Source: Zopfochytrium polystomum (lineage: Eukaryota > Chytridiomycota > Chytridiomycetes > Chytridiales > Chytridiaceae). From it: a stretch of DNA of 64,000 nt. A program made the position numbers and the translations under genes. Below the pieces are notes generated by a model that saw nothing but the letters and a program-made list of their open reading frames with translations, searched no databases and was not told the origin of the DNA. Location of the stretch: positions 124,001 through 188,000 of the forward strand of contig JAIVFJ010000004.1 in the NCBI GenBank assembly GCA_025765615.1, in the 5' to 3' direction. Positions 1 through 8,896 of this stretch are shown here, piece after piece. Position 1 is the stretch's first letter. Every line of letters begins with the position of its first letter.

Positions 1-1990
1 TGCTCCTCAACTGCAGAGTTTGTGAAGAATAAATGCACTGAATCCCGAAATTGGTTTTGGTAAATCTCACGTGCACCAGCCCTTTCATAACTGCAGTTGT
101 TCATAAGAAATCTCCAGTGATCTTTTGTCATGATGCCTTTGCGCAATGCCCTCAAGAGGTCAACAAAAGTTGCTTGGTTCAGGTCATGGCCAACAACCTG
201 CTGACGATGGATTGTTGTGAGGCGTGCAGTCTTGTTGAAAAGTTTATAGGAATGATAACCAGCCTTTCCTTGGTCTGTTTTTGCACTAGTGCCATTAAAT
301 AACGGAGTACCTCCAACTGGAGGTATCTGAGCCAAGTCTCCCGCCAACAGGATAGAAAGGCCCCCGAATGGCACATCTGGCTTAACAAATGTTTGCCTCA
401 AGCATGAGTCCATCTTGCCCATTTCGCAGCTGACCATTGAGCATTATTCATCCACAATGAGCAGCCTCACATTGCGAAAAACCTGCTGAAGATTTCCAAG
501 CTGTTTTCCTGAGATCAAGCCACCCCTCTTTGATCCACGTACATCAAGCTTCAATAGAGAGTGTAAAGTTGTTCCTCCAATGGCAAACGCAGCTTTAGCT
601 GTGAAGGCTGCACAAACAACTTCATTTTGCAAAAAGCTGCTGGACAGAGCATTGATTACATGGGACTTCCCAGTGCCTGCTGTGCCATTCAGTATAAAGA
701 GGGACTGATTTTGATCCCTCATTTCATTCAATATGTGATCAAAAACCTGCCGTTGGACAGGATCCAGGCTCTCTGGGCTGACATAAGGAGCCTCTGCACC
801 TTCAGTGCCATCTCCCAGTGCTTGCTTGTTTTTTTCAACAAATTTGGTGCCCACCTTCAGTTTCTCCTCTGAATACCTCAAACGATGGATACTCCAGTCA
901 TAGTTTGCTGCCAAAATCCAAGTCTGTCAGACTGTGTGTTTTGTTGCACATCTGCCTGTGGAAGCTCATCTGCAGCATTCATCCACATTTCCCTGACCAA
1001 ATCCACTTCCTCCATTGCCATAACATCTCTTCCTTGTCTTGCAGCTTCATTCTGGTTGCCACGCATTTTTTTCAATTCAGCTGCCAGTAAATGGTCCATT
1101 TCACAAATTCGCTTTAGGGCATCATTGCTGCAGTGCAAAAGGAAATTTTTCCAGTCCTCTTCAGCTACTTCCAAGTTTCTGAGCTACTGAAAAGATGCTT
1201 CATGCCATGGCTTGTACTTGGCTAGTTGTTGCCAGCAGTATTTCTTCTGAGCATCAGTTCCCTCCTTGCTTGGCCGATGTTTTGGAGTAAACACAACAAC
1301 TACTTTCTGAGAGCTCTCACTACTTCTTTCATCAAGAGCTCCTTTCTTGACCTTATGCCCAATGCAAAAATCTAACAAGCTCATGTTGGCATACAGAGCA
1401 TTCATATCTCTTTTCATGTACAGTTTGAGCAATGTTGAGTCTGCAGCAGTGATTTCAGCAGGGGCATCAGCAGCTTGCCTCATCACATCAAATCGCTCAG
1501 AGTCAAAGTTGATGCTGATATGGACAAATTCCAATGAGCAGCTGACGTGCTTGCCTCCAGAAAGGAGTCTGAATGTTTCACCTCCACCAATGTCCCTGTG
1601 CTCCAGTGTTTTGCAGCATTATGGAGCAAAGAACAGTAGAGGGGTCTTTATCATCTCCTGCTCTTTGAACAACTGCATTGAATGTGCTGTTGATATTTCT
1701 GCTGCGCTTTTCAGCCTTGGATGCATACTTGACCATATATTCAAACGCAGCCCTCACATCAATAATAATTTGGAGGTCCACATTTCCTCTCCAATGGTGA
1801 AGCTGTAGAGGAAAAAATGTGGATTCATAAATGGATCATTTCTCCTGGGAACAATTTTTGCAGTGACCTTTCCAGAAACGTCTTCAAAATTTGTGTGAGT
1901 GCTCTCACACACAGAGCAAGGGAATCCAAATCTACACCCATCCTGCCTCTCTGAATAGCAGTATCCATTAGGCCTACAGACTAAATACAA
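1..1990 (-). pseudogene. Helitron-type PIF1 helicase/transposase remnant
   Basis: Reading right to left, broken frames give a Helitron-like protein: a cysteine-containing stretch with CRFGFP (about 1930-1910), YMVKYASKAEKRS (about 1740-1700), GGETFRLLSGG and LEFVHISI (about 1590-1515), then a PIF1-family helicase with Walker A GTAGTGKS (about 690-665), a Walker B-like LIVDE at 444-458 and GGLSILLAGDLAQIPPVGG (about 370-315). The protein runs off the left edge. It is dead: there is a TAG at 1184-1186, a TAA directly after LIVDE where the family has DEYSM/DEKSM-like sequence, and frame changes near 1578 and 1754. Helitrons are rolling-circle transposons whose RepHel protein nicks and unwinds DNA. 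The HUH nuclease motif itself is not visible here. Family assignment is from recalled motifs; a cellular PIF1 pseudogene is less likely because of the upstream Helitron-like segments. Confidence 0.75.
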
Positions 1991-2005
1991 AATTTACTGC
2001 ACAAA

Positions 2006-2080
2006 CACCACACACACACACACACACACACACCACACACACACACACACACTCACTCACTCACTCACTCACTCACTCAC
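2006..2080. repeat. (CA)n / (TCAC)n microsatellite
   Basis: Two runs of CA dinucleotides, interrupted by a single CCA, pass directly into about eight TCAC units. It lies just upstream of the Helitron remnant's coding start. Confidence 0.95.
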
Positions 2081-2097
2081 ATGCACGGATATTAGCC

Positions 2098-2398
2098 AGC
2101 AGCAGCAGCAGCAGCCTGCGATTCAGGGACAGCAGGCTGTGTTGGGATCTGACAGCGGTGGGATCTGACAGCGGTGGTGGTGGTGGTGGCAGCAGCTGCA
2201 GACAACGGCAGCAGACACTGACAGCAGACGATGACAACGAGTTGTGTGCTTGCTGTTGTTGTAATTTTCCTTTTTTTTCTTTCTTTTCGATCTTTTCTCC
2301 TTTTTTCTATTTTTCTACTCTTTTTTTCCTCTTTTTCTCTATTTTGTCTGCTTTTTTTTTCCTCTTTTTTTTTGTCCTTTCCTGTTTTCTAAACATTT
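2098..2398. repeat. CAG-rich stretch followed by polypyrimidine tract
   Basis: AGC/CAG triplets and a duplicated GATCTGACAGCGGTGG motif (about 2145-2175) are followed from about 2263 by some 130 bases of almost pure T and C. There is no supported gene. The open frame that crosses the T/C tract translates to low-complexity F/L/S and is not coding. Confidence 0.7.
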
Positions 2399-2399
2399 C

Positions 2400-3278
2400 T
2401 GACAAAAGCCCTAAGCGAATTAATGATTGGTTCCCCTAATTCACTAATCAAAAATCGGGCCATGGGGGATTCACGTGTAGAATTAAATCCTCCCCTGCTG
2501 CGCGGGCTCGGAATCAAGATGGGTGAAGATGAAGAATATGAAGCATGGCCGCCTTCGAGAAAGTCGCTGACCTTCCCCGCAACACCTACCACAACATTCT
2601 TCACCATACTGAGCCATTTGTCAATGCTGTAATTGTATTCAGCACAGGGCTGAATCCGTCTTTGAAGACCTTGGCGCTGTAAACTCTTTCATCACTTCTG
2701 GCCGCACTAACATTTAAAATATTGGTCTGGTCAACTTCATAACAAATTCAAGATTGTTGTTGCCAACCTCCAATATGACTGCTTTCTACAGAATGGCAGC
2801 AGCAACTGGAACAAGAACATCAAGCCTTTCTTGCACAACAAGAACAACAACAAATTGCCTTTGCACAGCACTTTCCTAGCTCAAACCTCATCTGATCTGT
2901 CAGAACCCCAATGGGATGCAGCTAATGATGAAAAGCGTATGCTGAAAAGGACGCACAGTTTGACTATCTATGGAACGAATACCATGATGCAGACGACTCA
3001 GGGGATTTAATTGGCCCAGGAACGAACCAGGCATACGAAGCAGCACTCCTTGCACAACCAACAGCTTCTCCCCCTTTTCATTTTCCCTTTATTACTGAAA
3101 ATGGTTGCGCTCTAACTTTGTCCAGGATTTTTCATGCTTCGCTCCAAAAACCTCTGTGAAGAACACCACCACCATTAAAGTTGCGAAGAAAAACATTACT
3201 ATCAACCTTGTTGGTTATGGACCAATCACTTTTCAGCTTCCCAACAACATCACCTTGCGCATTGCCAAAGTCCAGTTT
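2400..3278 (+). pseudogene. Copia-H decayed gag/protease remnant
   Basis: No open frame survives. Pieces of a Q-rich gag tail are visible around 2795-2870, and a protease-like segment follows. FPFITENGC (about 3085-3111) aligns with FPVLIDNGC of Copia-1 protease, and PNNITLRIAKVQF just before 3279 aligns with its ANNITLIIEGAQY. It is read on the plus strand with several frameshifts and is cut off by the Copia-3 LTR at 3279. Together with 4470-4629 and 47882-48866 it appears to be the old element into which Copia-1 inserted. The 5' part (2400-2780) has no recognisable similarity. Confidence 0.5.
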
Positions 3279-3628
3279 TGATGAAATCCCACCCAGGACT
3301 GGAGGGACTTGGTGTGTGTGGGGATGAAGAGAGAGAGAGAGAGAGAGAGAGAGCAGTGATGATGGAAAAGGGAGAGGAGTGAGAGGATGGAGAGAGGAGA
3401 GAGGAGGGAGTGGGCAGAGATGGAAGAGAGAGCAAATGGAGGAAGAGAGATTGGCTTGTTTTGCACTGGATTCTGTCAAAGCAGCAAGGAGGGGGTTGGA
3501 TTCCTTGTTTGATCTCTGTGAGAGGTTGATGCTTTTATACTCCTGCAGGTTGGAGCCATCAGAAAACAGAGGGAGCAGTGGGCTGCACAGAGCAGGCCAC
3601 AGAAATGAGATAAAACAGGCTGAGCACC

Positions 3629-3820
3629 AATCCCCAGTCTGGGCTAAGTACCCATTCAGGGCTGAGTACCACCCAGTGCTGGGCATCACTCAGGGCTGAA
3701 TACCAGCCAGGGCTGAGTACCAGCCGGGGCTGTGCACCACCCAGGGCTAAGTACCAGCCAGGGCTGAGTACCACCTTGGGCTGAGCACTTTGTCTGGGCT
3801 GAGTACCACCAGGAACCAAT
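3629..3820. repeat. Minisatellite inside Copia-3 LTR
   Basis: About ten imperfect tandem units of 17-20 bp around the core GGGCTGAGTACCA(C/G)CC. The same array occurs in every Copia-3 LTR; in the copy at 42475 it is longer, which accounts for much of that LTR's extra length. Confidence 0.85.
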
Positions 3821-4050
3821 TTACAGCTTGTTTGAGAAACAGTTGCTTGTAAATTGGTTTGGTTGTTTCCAAATCAGGAAGCTTGTTTGGGAAACAAGCC
3901 GCTTTTTTCCTTGTTTTTAGAAATCCAATGATTGGTGCAATCTCTGGTGAGCTCAGTTTTTATCTCACTTTTAGAAATGCAGTGATTGGTGCAATCCCTG
4001 ATTCCTAAATGCCTGTTGCATTGCTCAGATTGCACAGCACAGCAGGAAAG

Positions 4051-4157
4051 CTGGAATTCCAGATCAGGAAGCGGAATTCCGGTGCAGAGAAAGGAATTCC
4101 AGATCAGGAAGCGGAATTCCGGTGCAGAGAGAGGAATTCCGATGCAGAGAGCGGAAT
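4051..4157. repeat. GGAATTCC repeat array inside Copia-3 LTR
   Basis: Six palindromic GGAATTCC cores are spaced about 20 bp apart by CAGATCAGGAAGC or GGTGCAGAGAG-type linkers. The array is copied in all Copia-3 LTRs with small changes in unit order (43307-43380 and 44049-44155 differ). Confidence 0.85.
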
Positions 4158-4469
4158 TCCGGAGCATTGCGCAGTGGTACACTGCTTCTGCATGCTTGCT
4201 GTGCTGTGTTACATGTGCAGAGTGCGTAGTTTGAGTGTTTTTGTGCATGTTCTAATTGCATTGTTCCTACCGGTAGGATGAACAAAGCTAGAACAACAGC
4301 CGCCTTTGCCTATCTCTTTTTATTGAGAACAGATTAGCCCTTCCGAGCGCCCCATTCAAGTATTGAATCTACTGAGCCCTTCAAACACCCCATCCAATGT
4401 GATTGGATGGAGTTCTCAAAGGGATCATCAGTAACGGGCATAGTGTACCCCGTGGGTCGAATCTCAACA

Positions 4470-4629
4470 ACCCTGGCTAGGGACCTCAACTCACACATAT
4501 TGACTGCTTCAGCTTTTATACACAGACATACTAATACACCAGGTTCCATACCCTCGGAAATTCCACAGCCATACCTGAGTCCTCACTTAGTATCAACCAC
4601 ATGGTAATCCACAGTGAAAGTCAATCGGA
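4470..4629 (+). mobile_element. Copia-H internal remnant up to Copia-1 insertion
   Basis: The sequence from CCCTGGCTAGGGACC onward matches Copia-2 interior at 10072-10175. It then jumps to sequence matching 11203-11230 (CACATGGTAATCCACAG). It is therefore a deleted relative of Copia-2. It ends in TCGGA at 4625-4629, the left copy of the Copia-1 target duplication. The same segment is repeated at 27952-28111 and 32414-32573. Confidence 0.7.
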
Positions 4630-4875
4630 TGTTAGATTTTGGGTTTTTGCAGTAAGCAGTGTGCAGGAGCAACACCTCACACTGTGGTGCATGGGAGCAC
4701 CAACTGTGATGAGGATTTGGTGCATTTTTTGTCACCTGGTCTTTGTCACAATTTTGTATAAAGCCAAACAGCATACATTGTGGAACAGTCTCCCATCTCA
4801 GCTTCACCATCACAAGAGAGTAGTCCACCAGAGTAGTTCACCACCATCCACAATCAGCAGCAGTCATTTCTTTCA
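4630..4875 (+). mobile_element. Copia-1 5' LTR, copy 1
   Basis: 246 bp from TGTTAGATTTTGGG to ATTTCTTTCA. It contains GTCACAATTTTGTA at 4745-4758 followed directly by TATAAAG (4757-4763). Preceded by target duplication TCGGA. Confidence 0.85.
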
Positions 4876-4889
4876 TACAAAATTGTGAC
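4876..4889 (+). promoter_or_regulatory. Copia-1 primer-binding-site position, self-complementary
   Basis: TACAAAATTGTGAC starts at the first base after the LTR, where the primer-binding site belongs. It is the exact reverse complement of 4745-4758 in the LTR. It does not begin with TGG, as a tRNA 3'-end primer site would. The same arrangement is repeated after the LTR copies at 28112 and 32574. Confidence 0.65.
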
Positions 4890-5411
4890 CCATCCCAATC
4901 ATCTGGAGTATAAACAACGTGCAGAACACAGCAACACACTTGAAAAGCGCACAGAACGAGCAAACAGAAGCAGTGCCACTCGCCATCACACTATCAACTT
5001 GCTCAGTTTTTGTACCCCCACCATTCCACCACGTCTACACCACTTTTAACACTGGGGAAGACGTTTTGACGGTCGTTTTCACTGCAGCAGCGTCGCAGAG
5101 CGTGTAACAGCACTCATCCACAACATCAGCCACCTGATAACGTCGAATTTCGAGAGTTTACGTTTGCAACTTCTTTCAATCGCTTTAGGAATCGCTTACC
5201 ACCATTTGAAAGTGCTCCTTTTGCTCTATCTACCCACCAAATATCGTGATCTTCGACTCGTTCCTTGCAGAATAACAGCTGTCCGCGTTTTTACTGTTCA
5301 ATTAGCACTCAAATCCGTCGAAATTCGTTGCCTGCAACTTCACACATTCACAACTCAGCCAAAACCCAACCAAATCGCTTAAAACCAATTTCTCTGCATT
5401 CAGCAACTGCT
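4890..5411 (+). other. Copia-1 5' leader (untranslated), copy 1
   Basis: About 520 bp between primer-site position and gag with no supported coding sequence. It is interrupted at GATCT (5412-5416) by the Copia-2 insertion and continues at 24439. Uninterrupted versions lie at 28372-29241 and 32834-33704. Confidence 0.65.
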
Positions 5412-5416
5412 GATCT
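5412..5416. repeat. Target-site duplication GATCT, left copy
   Basis: GATCT here and at 24434-24438 flanks the Copia-2 insertion. The uninterrupted sequence GCTGATCTACGTGG is present at 28892-28905, which confirms the 5-bp duplication. Confidence 0.9.
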
Positions 5417-5645
5417 TGAAAGAATTTGCTATGTTGGCTGATTGATGGGTTGGGCTGCTGTGGTGTACACTACTGAAGGTGGTGGTGGTGGGAGGTTGAT
5501 CTTGGCTTCTGTCAGTCTTGTGTTTGTCTTTATACAAAACTGTTACAAGGACCATCACTTGCAAAATGCTGCAAGTCATCCTTGCAGAGCAGAAACTGGT
5601 CAAAGCTCCTGCACACTGCTTACACCAAAAGACCCAAAACTAACA
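5417..5645 (-). mobile_element. Copia-2 outer 3' LTR
   Basis: 229 bp. On the minus strand it runs TGTTAGTTTTGGG to ATTCTTTCA and is preceded by the polypurine tract at 5646-5657. Confidence 0.9.
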
Positions 5646-5657
5646 CTCCCCCCTAAG
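5646..5657 (-). promoter_or_regulatory. Polypurine tract, Copia-2 outer
   Basis: CTTAGGGGGGAG (minus strand) abuts the 3' LTR. The identical tract precedes 3' LTRs at 13736-13747, 19909-19920, 47624-47635 and 48718-48729, linking Copia-1, -2 and -H as relatives. Confidence 0.85.
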
Positions 5658-5694
5658 CTGTGGGCAGGAGCAAAGGCCGGCACGGAGGAAAACC

Positions 5695-6686
5695 TTAAGC
5701 CATAGTCAACTTAAGGAAACCGTACACCGGAGAAAGAAGAATCACAAACAGGTATGACTGGCCATCAGATGGCAGAACAGAAAGGACAGACCACACTAAC
5801 AAAAATGGATGGGGGTACATATTGAACTTCAGAGGTAAAAGAAAATGAGTCAAAGTAATGAAAAAGAACAAAGAAGAAAACAGCTTCACAGATAAGAAAA
5901 AATGAATCAGAGGAAACAGACCAGTGCGACTCAGATGGTATTCACTGAGAGCAGCTGAGAGAGATTTTGTCATATAGTCTGCAGGCTGTTCTCCTCCAGC
6001 AATCCATTCAAGCCGTACTACCTTTTGTTCCACAAGTTCTTGAATATAATGATACTTTACCATGATATGTTTTGACCGATTGGTGTGAAGATCATTTGAA
6101 CTGAGGTTGATCACACTGCTGTTGTCAGTGTAGATGACAAGTGGAGTTGGAGACAGAAGTTGAAGTGCTGAGTAGAGTTGGGATAGTGCCTGAGGTTCTC
6201 GTCCTAGTTCAGACACAGCTACATATTCAGCTTCCTGCAGTGACAGCATGACAGTACTGCTCTGAACAGATGTCCAACTAATAGCTGTTCCTCCAAATAG
6301 AACATAGTAGCCAGGCTGTGATTTCCCATTATTACCATTGAGATATTCGAGAACCAGAATAAGGATCTTCATGTGTTGCTCGCTAGGATCCTTGCTGAAG
6401 GCACCAAGATATGAAACTGCTGGGTCAAGGTCTGGTCGCCTGTGTGTTGCAAGGTAGTTGATGCCGTCATGTATTGCCTGGTACAGTCTCTGATCTGCAG
6501 TTGCTTTGTCGATCCTGCGTGGCTGAAGATTGAGAGACGACTGGGAAGGCCAGTTACTGCAGTGTGGTTGTTGATAGTGTTTGCATGGCACTGAATTAAC
6601 TCCTTGCTACAGACTTTCTTGTGTAAGAAGATTCTGTCATGTTGATGTTCCAGCTGCATATTGAGGATGGTTTTCATTGCTCCCAT
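5695..6686 (-). pseudogene. Copia-2 outer RT end/RNase H remnant
   Basis: The C-terminal RT connection and RNase H are recognisable: LATHRRPDLDPAVSYLGAF, KSQPGYYVLFGG, VMLSLQEAEYVAVSELGRE, IYTDNSSVINLSSNDLHT and GGEQPADYMTKSL. Compared with the inner copies it has lost about 80 bp around the first catalytic block (GYS-AAHGVHSDG). The frame shifts near 6590, with the N-terminal part in another frame to 6686. RNase H would degrade the RNA template during reverse transcription; this copy cannot. Confidence 0.75.
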
Positions 6687-6890
6687 TTCGCAGAGTATGT
6701 AAAAAGATTAGGCAAGGCAATGGCAGAAGGAGTTTTTGCCAGAATCACCAAAAACAAATATTGTTAACTTAGCTTGCGTTGTGGATGATGAGTTAATCTG
6801 ACAAAGGAGGATGCAGTAGTCCCAGAAGATTGCATGACTTTCCTGACAACTGTTTGATTTTGGTGGCTGTTCAACTCCAGCAGTCAGTGC

Positions 6891-7112
6891 TGTCAGGAAC
6901 AGGGCAGGACAGGACAAGGCAGAGAAGGAACTTTTGAGAGTCTTCCTTGTCAAGACTCAAAGGAAGTTCCAGAAAGAGCAATTAGTAATACAATGATACC
7001 AATGATAACACGACAAGTCAGGAAAGCAAAGAAGGTTCCAGAAGGTTCCACAAGGTTCCATGAAGGAATGTTCTAGAAGGTTCTGGAGGTTTCCAGAGGG
7101 TGATTCATAACA
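6891..7112 (-). mobile_element. Solo chromovirus LTR in Copia-2 outer
   Basis: 222 bp, TGTTATGAATCACC...CCTGACA on the minus strand, flanked by AGTGC at 6886-6890 and 7113-7117. It is a shorter relative of the 313-bp LTRs at 51763 and 56367. The same insertion is in both inner copies (12206, 18380), so it predates the Copia-2 copies seen here. Confidence 0.85.
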
Positions 7113-7568
7113 AGTGCGGCGGTAATGAACTGCTCGATGCAGATTTGGCATATATAAAATATGCTGTTGAGGTATGTGTTGCTGATATCCACTGTGCCAG
7201 TGTCCCAGTTGATTCAGGCAGCCATTTCAGTGAGTTAACAAAGACTATTGATTAGGACAAGAGGTGGGTGAGTATTCTGAATATAAATGCAATGACACTA
7301 AGTGGGGCCCTTAGCCATGAGCTGTGCATAGAAGCACTCAATGCTGCTGTCTTCACAAAGTTTGACCTTGTAGGCCCATTTGTTCCAGGTTTTGTTGACA
7401 TTCGTGGGTTGTTCAATAACTTCAAAAGCTGTCTGCACATATACATGGATCTGGGCAAGGTGTGCTTGTCAAACACAGTTGGCCTGAATGTGTACACTGA
7501 AGGTAAGAAGTTTGTGGTGGATTCCAAACTTTAAAGTGCTATGTTTGTTTTGTGGTTGTAGAGAAATA
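7113..7568 (-). pseudogene. Copia-2 outer RT 5' remnant
   Basis: Translated on the minus strand with stops and shifts, it retains traces such as AFEVIEQPTNVN, YKVKLCEDSSIECF and VDISNTYLNS that align with Copia-1 RT (AFEVVDRPKNVN, YKVKLRPDGSIERF, VDISNAYLNS). The catalytic YVDD is not recognisable in any Copia-2 copy. Confidence 0.65.
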
Positions 7569-7573
7569 GAATC

Positions 7574-7802
7574 TGTTAGTTTTGGGTCTTTTGGTGTAAG
7601 CAGTGTGCAGGAGCTTTGACCTGATACTGCTCTGCAAGGATGACTTGCAGCATTTTGCAAGTGATGGTCCTTGTAACAGTTTTGTATAAAGACAAACACA
7701 AGACTGACAGAAGCCAAGATCAACCTCCCACCACCACCACCTTCAGTAGTGTACACCACAGCAGCCCAACCCATCAATCAGCCACCATAGCAAATTCTTT
7801 CA
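7574..7802 (+). mobile_element. Copia-2 inner LTR 1
   Basis: 229 bp, TGTTAGTTTTGGG...TTTCA. It contains GTAACAGTTTTGTA (7673-7686) running into TATAAAG. Confidence 0.9.
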
Positions 7803-7816
7803 TACAAAACTGTTAC
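7803..7816 (+). promoter_or_regulatory. Copia-2 primer-binding-site position, self-complementary
   Basis: TACAAAACTGTTAC begins at the first base after the LTR and is the exact reverse complement of 7673-7686. The pairing extends to 15 bases if the last LTR base is included. Repeated at 13977-13990 and, on the minus strand, next to 24205. Confidence 0.65.
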
Positions 7817-8401
7817 CCATCCCAATCACTTCCCCCTTGGTTTCAACAAAATCCAATCAGTAGAAGGGGTTGTACGCTTTTCAGATCTGCCAACTTCGTG
7901 GAGCGATCACGGGCGCTACAGACATCGTACAGCAATTTCGTTACTACCATCGGAAAGCTCTTGATCTCCTCTTTCCAACGAACCCACCTGATCTCGGATC
8001 GGACGCTCCTACGTCGTATCCACCGCCTCCAAAGTCGTCGCCCACTTTTCCAACTTCAACCTCAATTTGCTCGCCTTCCAGACCTCCCCCAGCCGATCCC
8101 AAGCTATCATTGGAAAGGCCTGCTTCTGGACTACACGACTGCCACCAACGGCACCCCAAAATCACTCTCCTTCGTGATAAGCGACGCCTTTTTCCATTCA
8201 GGGTCACCAGATTACCTCCAACCCTCACCATTAATTTTTGATTTTTTGTCCCCAATTGGAGACAACGACCACCCCCCTACCTGACACACACCAAGCTAAC
8301 AAACCAACTTTTCATCTGCTGCAACACCACCTTCACCACACACCCAAAATCCAACGAAATCCCTTCAAACTTGGCACACATAATCGTCCTGAGAAAACAA
8401 C
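7817..8401 (+). other. Copia-2 leader, inner unit 1
   Basis: About 585 bp. It is open in more than one frame (7640-8284 and 7870-8241), but the LTR boundary, composition and lack of homology argue against a protein. It corresponds in position to the Copia-1 leader. Confidence 0.5.
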
Positions 8402-8896
8402 ATGACTACTGACTCAACCAATCACATCAACGCAGAGCAGAACGATGCAGTTGATCCACTAGACCTCTGGGACACTGGAACCTGTCTCATCAGAGATGGA
8501 CCATTCCAAGGACAGAGATTCCAACTGGTGCCTCCGTCTTGTGGACCAGAGAAACCCTCACCCAAATCACACCTGGTCGAACTTGCAAAGGAGATCATTG
8601 ACGACTTTGAATGCATTAAAATGGAACCAACTGAAGCCTCAGATGCCTTCATTACCCGATTCACTGAAGCGTACCATCGAGTCGACAGCTTTGCAAAGTC
8701 AGCAGCTGGAGAACTTCTCCATCATATTCGCCCTTTCCAACAAGTTGTTCGAATCTTTGTTGGCTCACTGGGCCAAAGCCTGTTGGATATGGGAAAAGGA
8801 AAAGTTTTTCTTGTTGTCGGCAACCCAGCTCCTCAGATAACAAGTTTAGCCAAACTAATCTCACTCTTCAAAACCTGTTTGACAAAACAACTATGA
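8402..8896 (+). CDS. Shortened Copia-2 gag, inner unit 1
   Basis: 164 codons from ATGACTACTGAC. The central part, LAKEIIDDFECIKMEPTEAS to LAKLISLFK, aligns along its length with Copia-1 gag (LAKEIIDDFELIKMEPAESS to LTKLITLFK). Gag would form the particle in which reverse transcription occurs. Compared with the outer copy it lacks about 105 bp before LAKEIIDD, and it stops before the Q-rich linker and CCHC zinc knuckle that complete Copia-1 gag. It is thus an in-frame deletion derivative, perhaps still translated, but without the RNA-binding knuckle. Confidence 0.6.
   Translation: MTTDSTNHINAEQNDAVDPLDLWDTGTCLIRDGPFQGQRFQLVPPSCGPEKPSPKSHLVELAKEIIDDFECIKMEPTEASDAFITRFTEAYHRVDSFAKSAAGELLHHIRPFQQVVRIFVGSLGQSLLDMGKGKVFLVVGNPAPQITSLAKLISLFKTCLTKQL

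Larger units (their letters stand above)
3279..4469 (-). mobile_element. Copia-3 LTR, copy A (solo)
   Basis: This 1.19-kb LTR is bounded by TGATGAAATCCC on the plus strand and GAATCTCAACA at the other end, so it has TG...CA ends in both directions. Its orientation is set by the nearly complete Copia-3 element at 35687-43685, which is minus strand. The flanks (AGTTT left, ACCCT right) do not match, so it is not a clean insertion. It contains a GA run (about 3329-3353), about ten imperfect repeats of a 20-bp unit with core GGGCTGAGTACCA (about 3640-3815), and six GGAATTCC-centred repeats (4051-4155). Long minus-strand frames through it are low-complexity S/L/P and are not coding. Confidence 0.85.

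Noticed and set aside
3132..3689. Long minus-strand frame in the Copia-3 LTR (185 codons), repeated near 26750, 31211, 35652 and 42396
   Set aside because: It translates a GA/CT microsatellite and minisatellite into low-complexity S/L/P, lies wholly inside LTRs, and changes length among copies.
4051..4157. Regularly spaced GGAATTCC units suggesting a CRISPR-like array
   Set aside because: Units are short, the linkers are themselves repeated, and every Copia-3 LTR has the array; the window is eukaryotic. It is a minisatellite.
7640..8284. 214-codon frame starting in the Copia-2 LTR, and the overlapping 123-codon frame at 7870
   Set aside because: It crosses the LTR boundary and primer site, overlaps another open frame, and shows no gag-like similarity; it is the leader.
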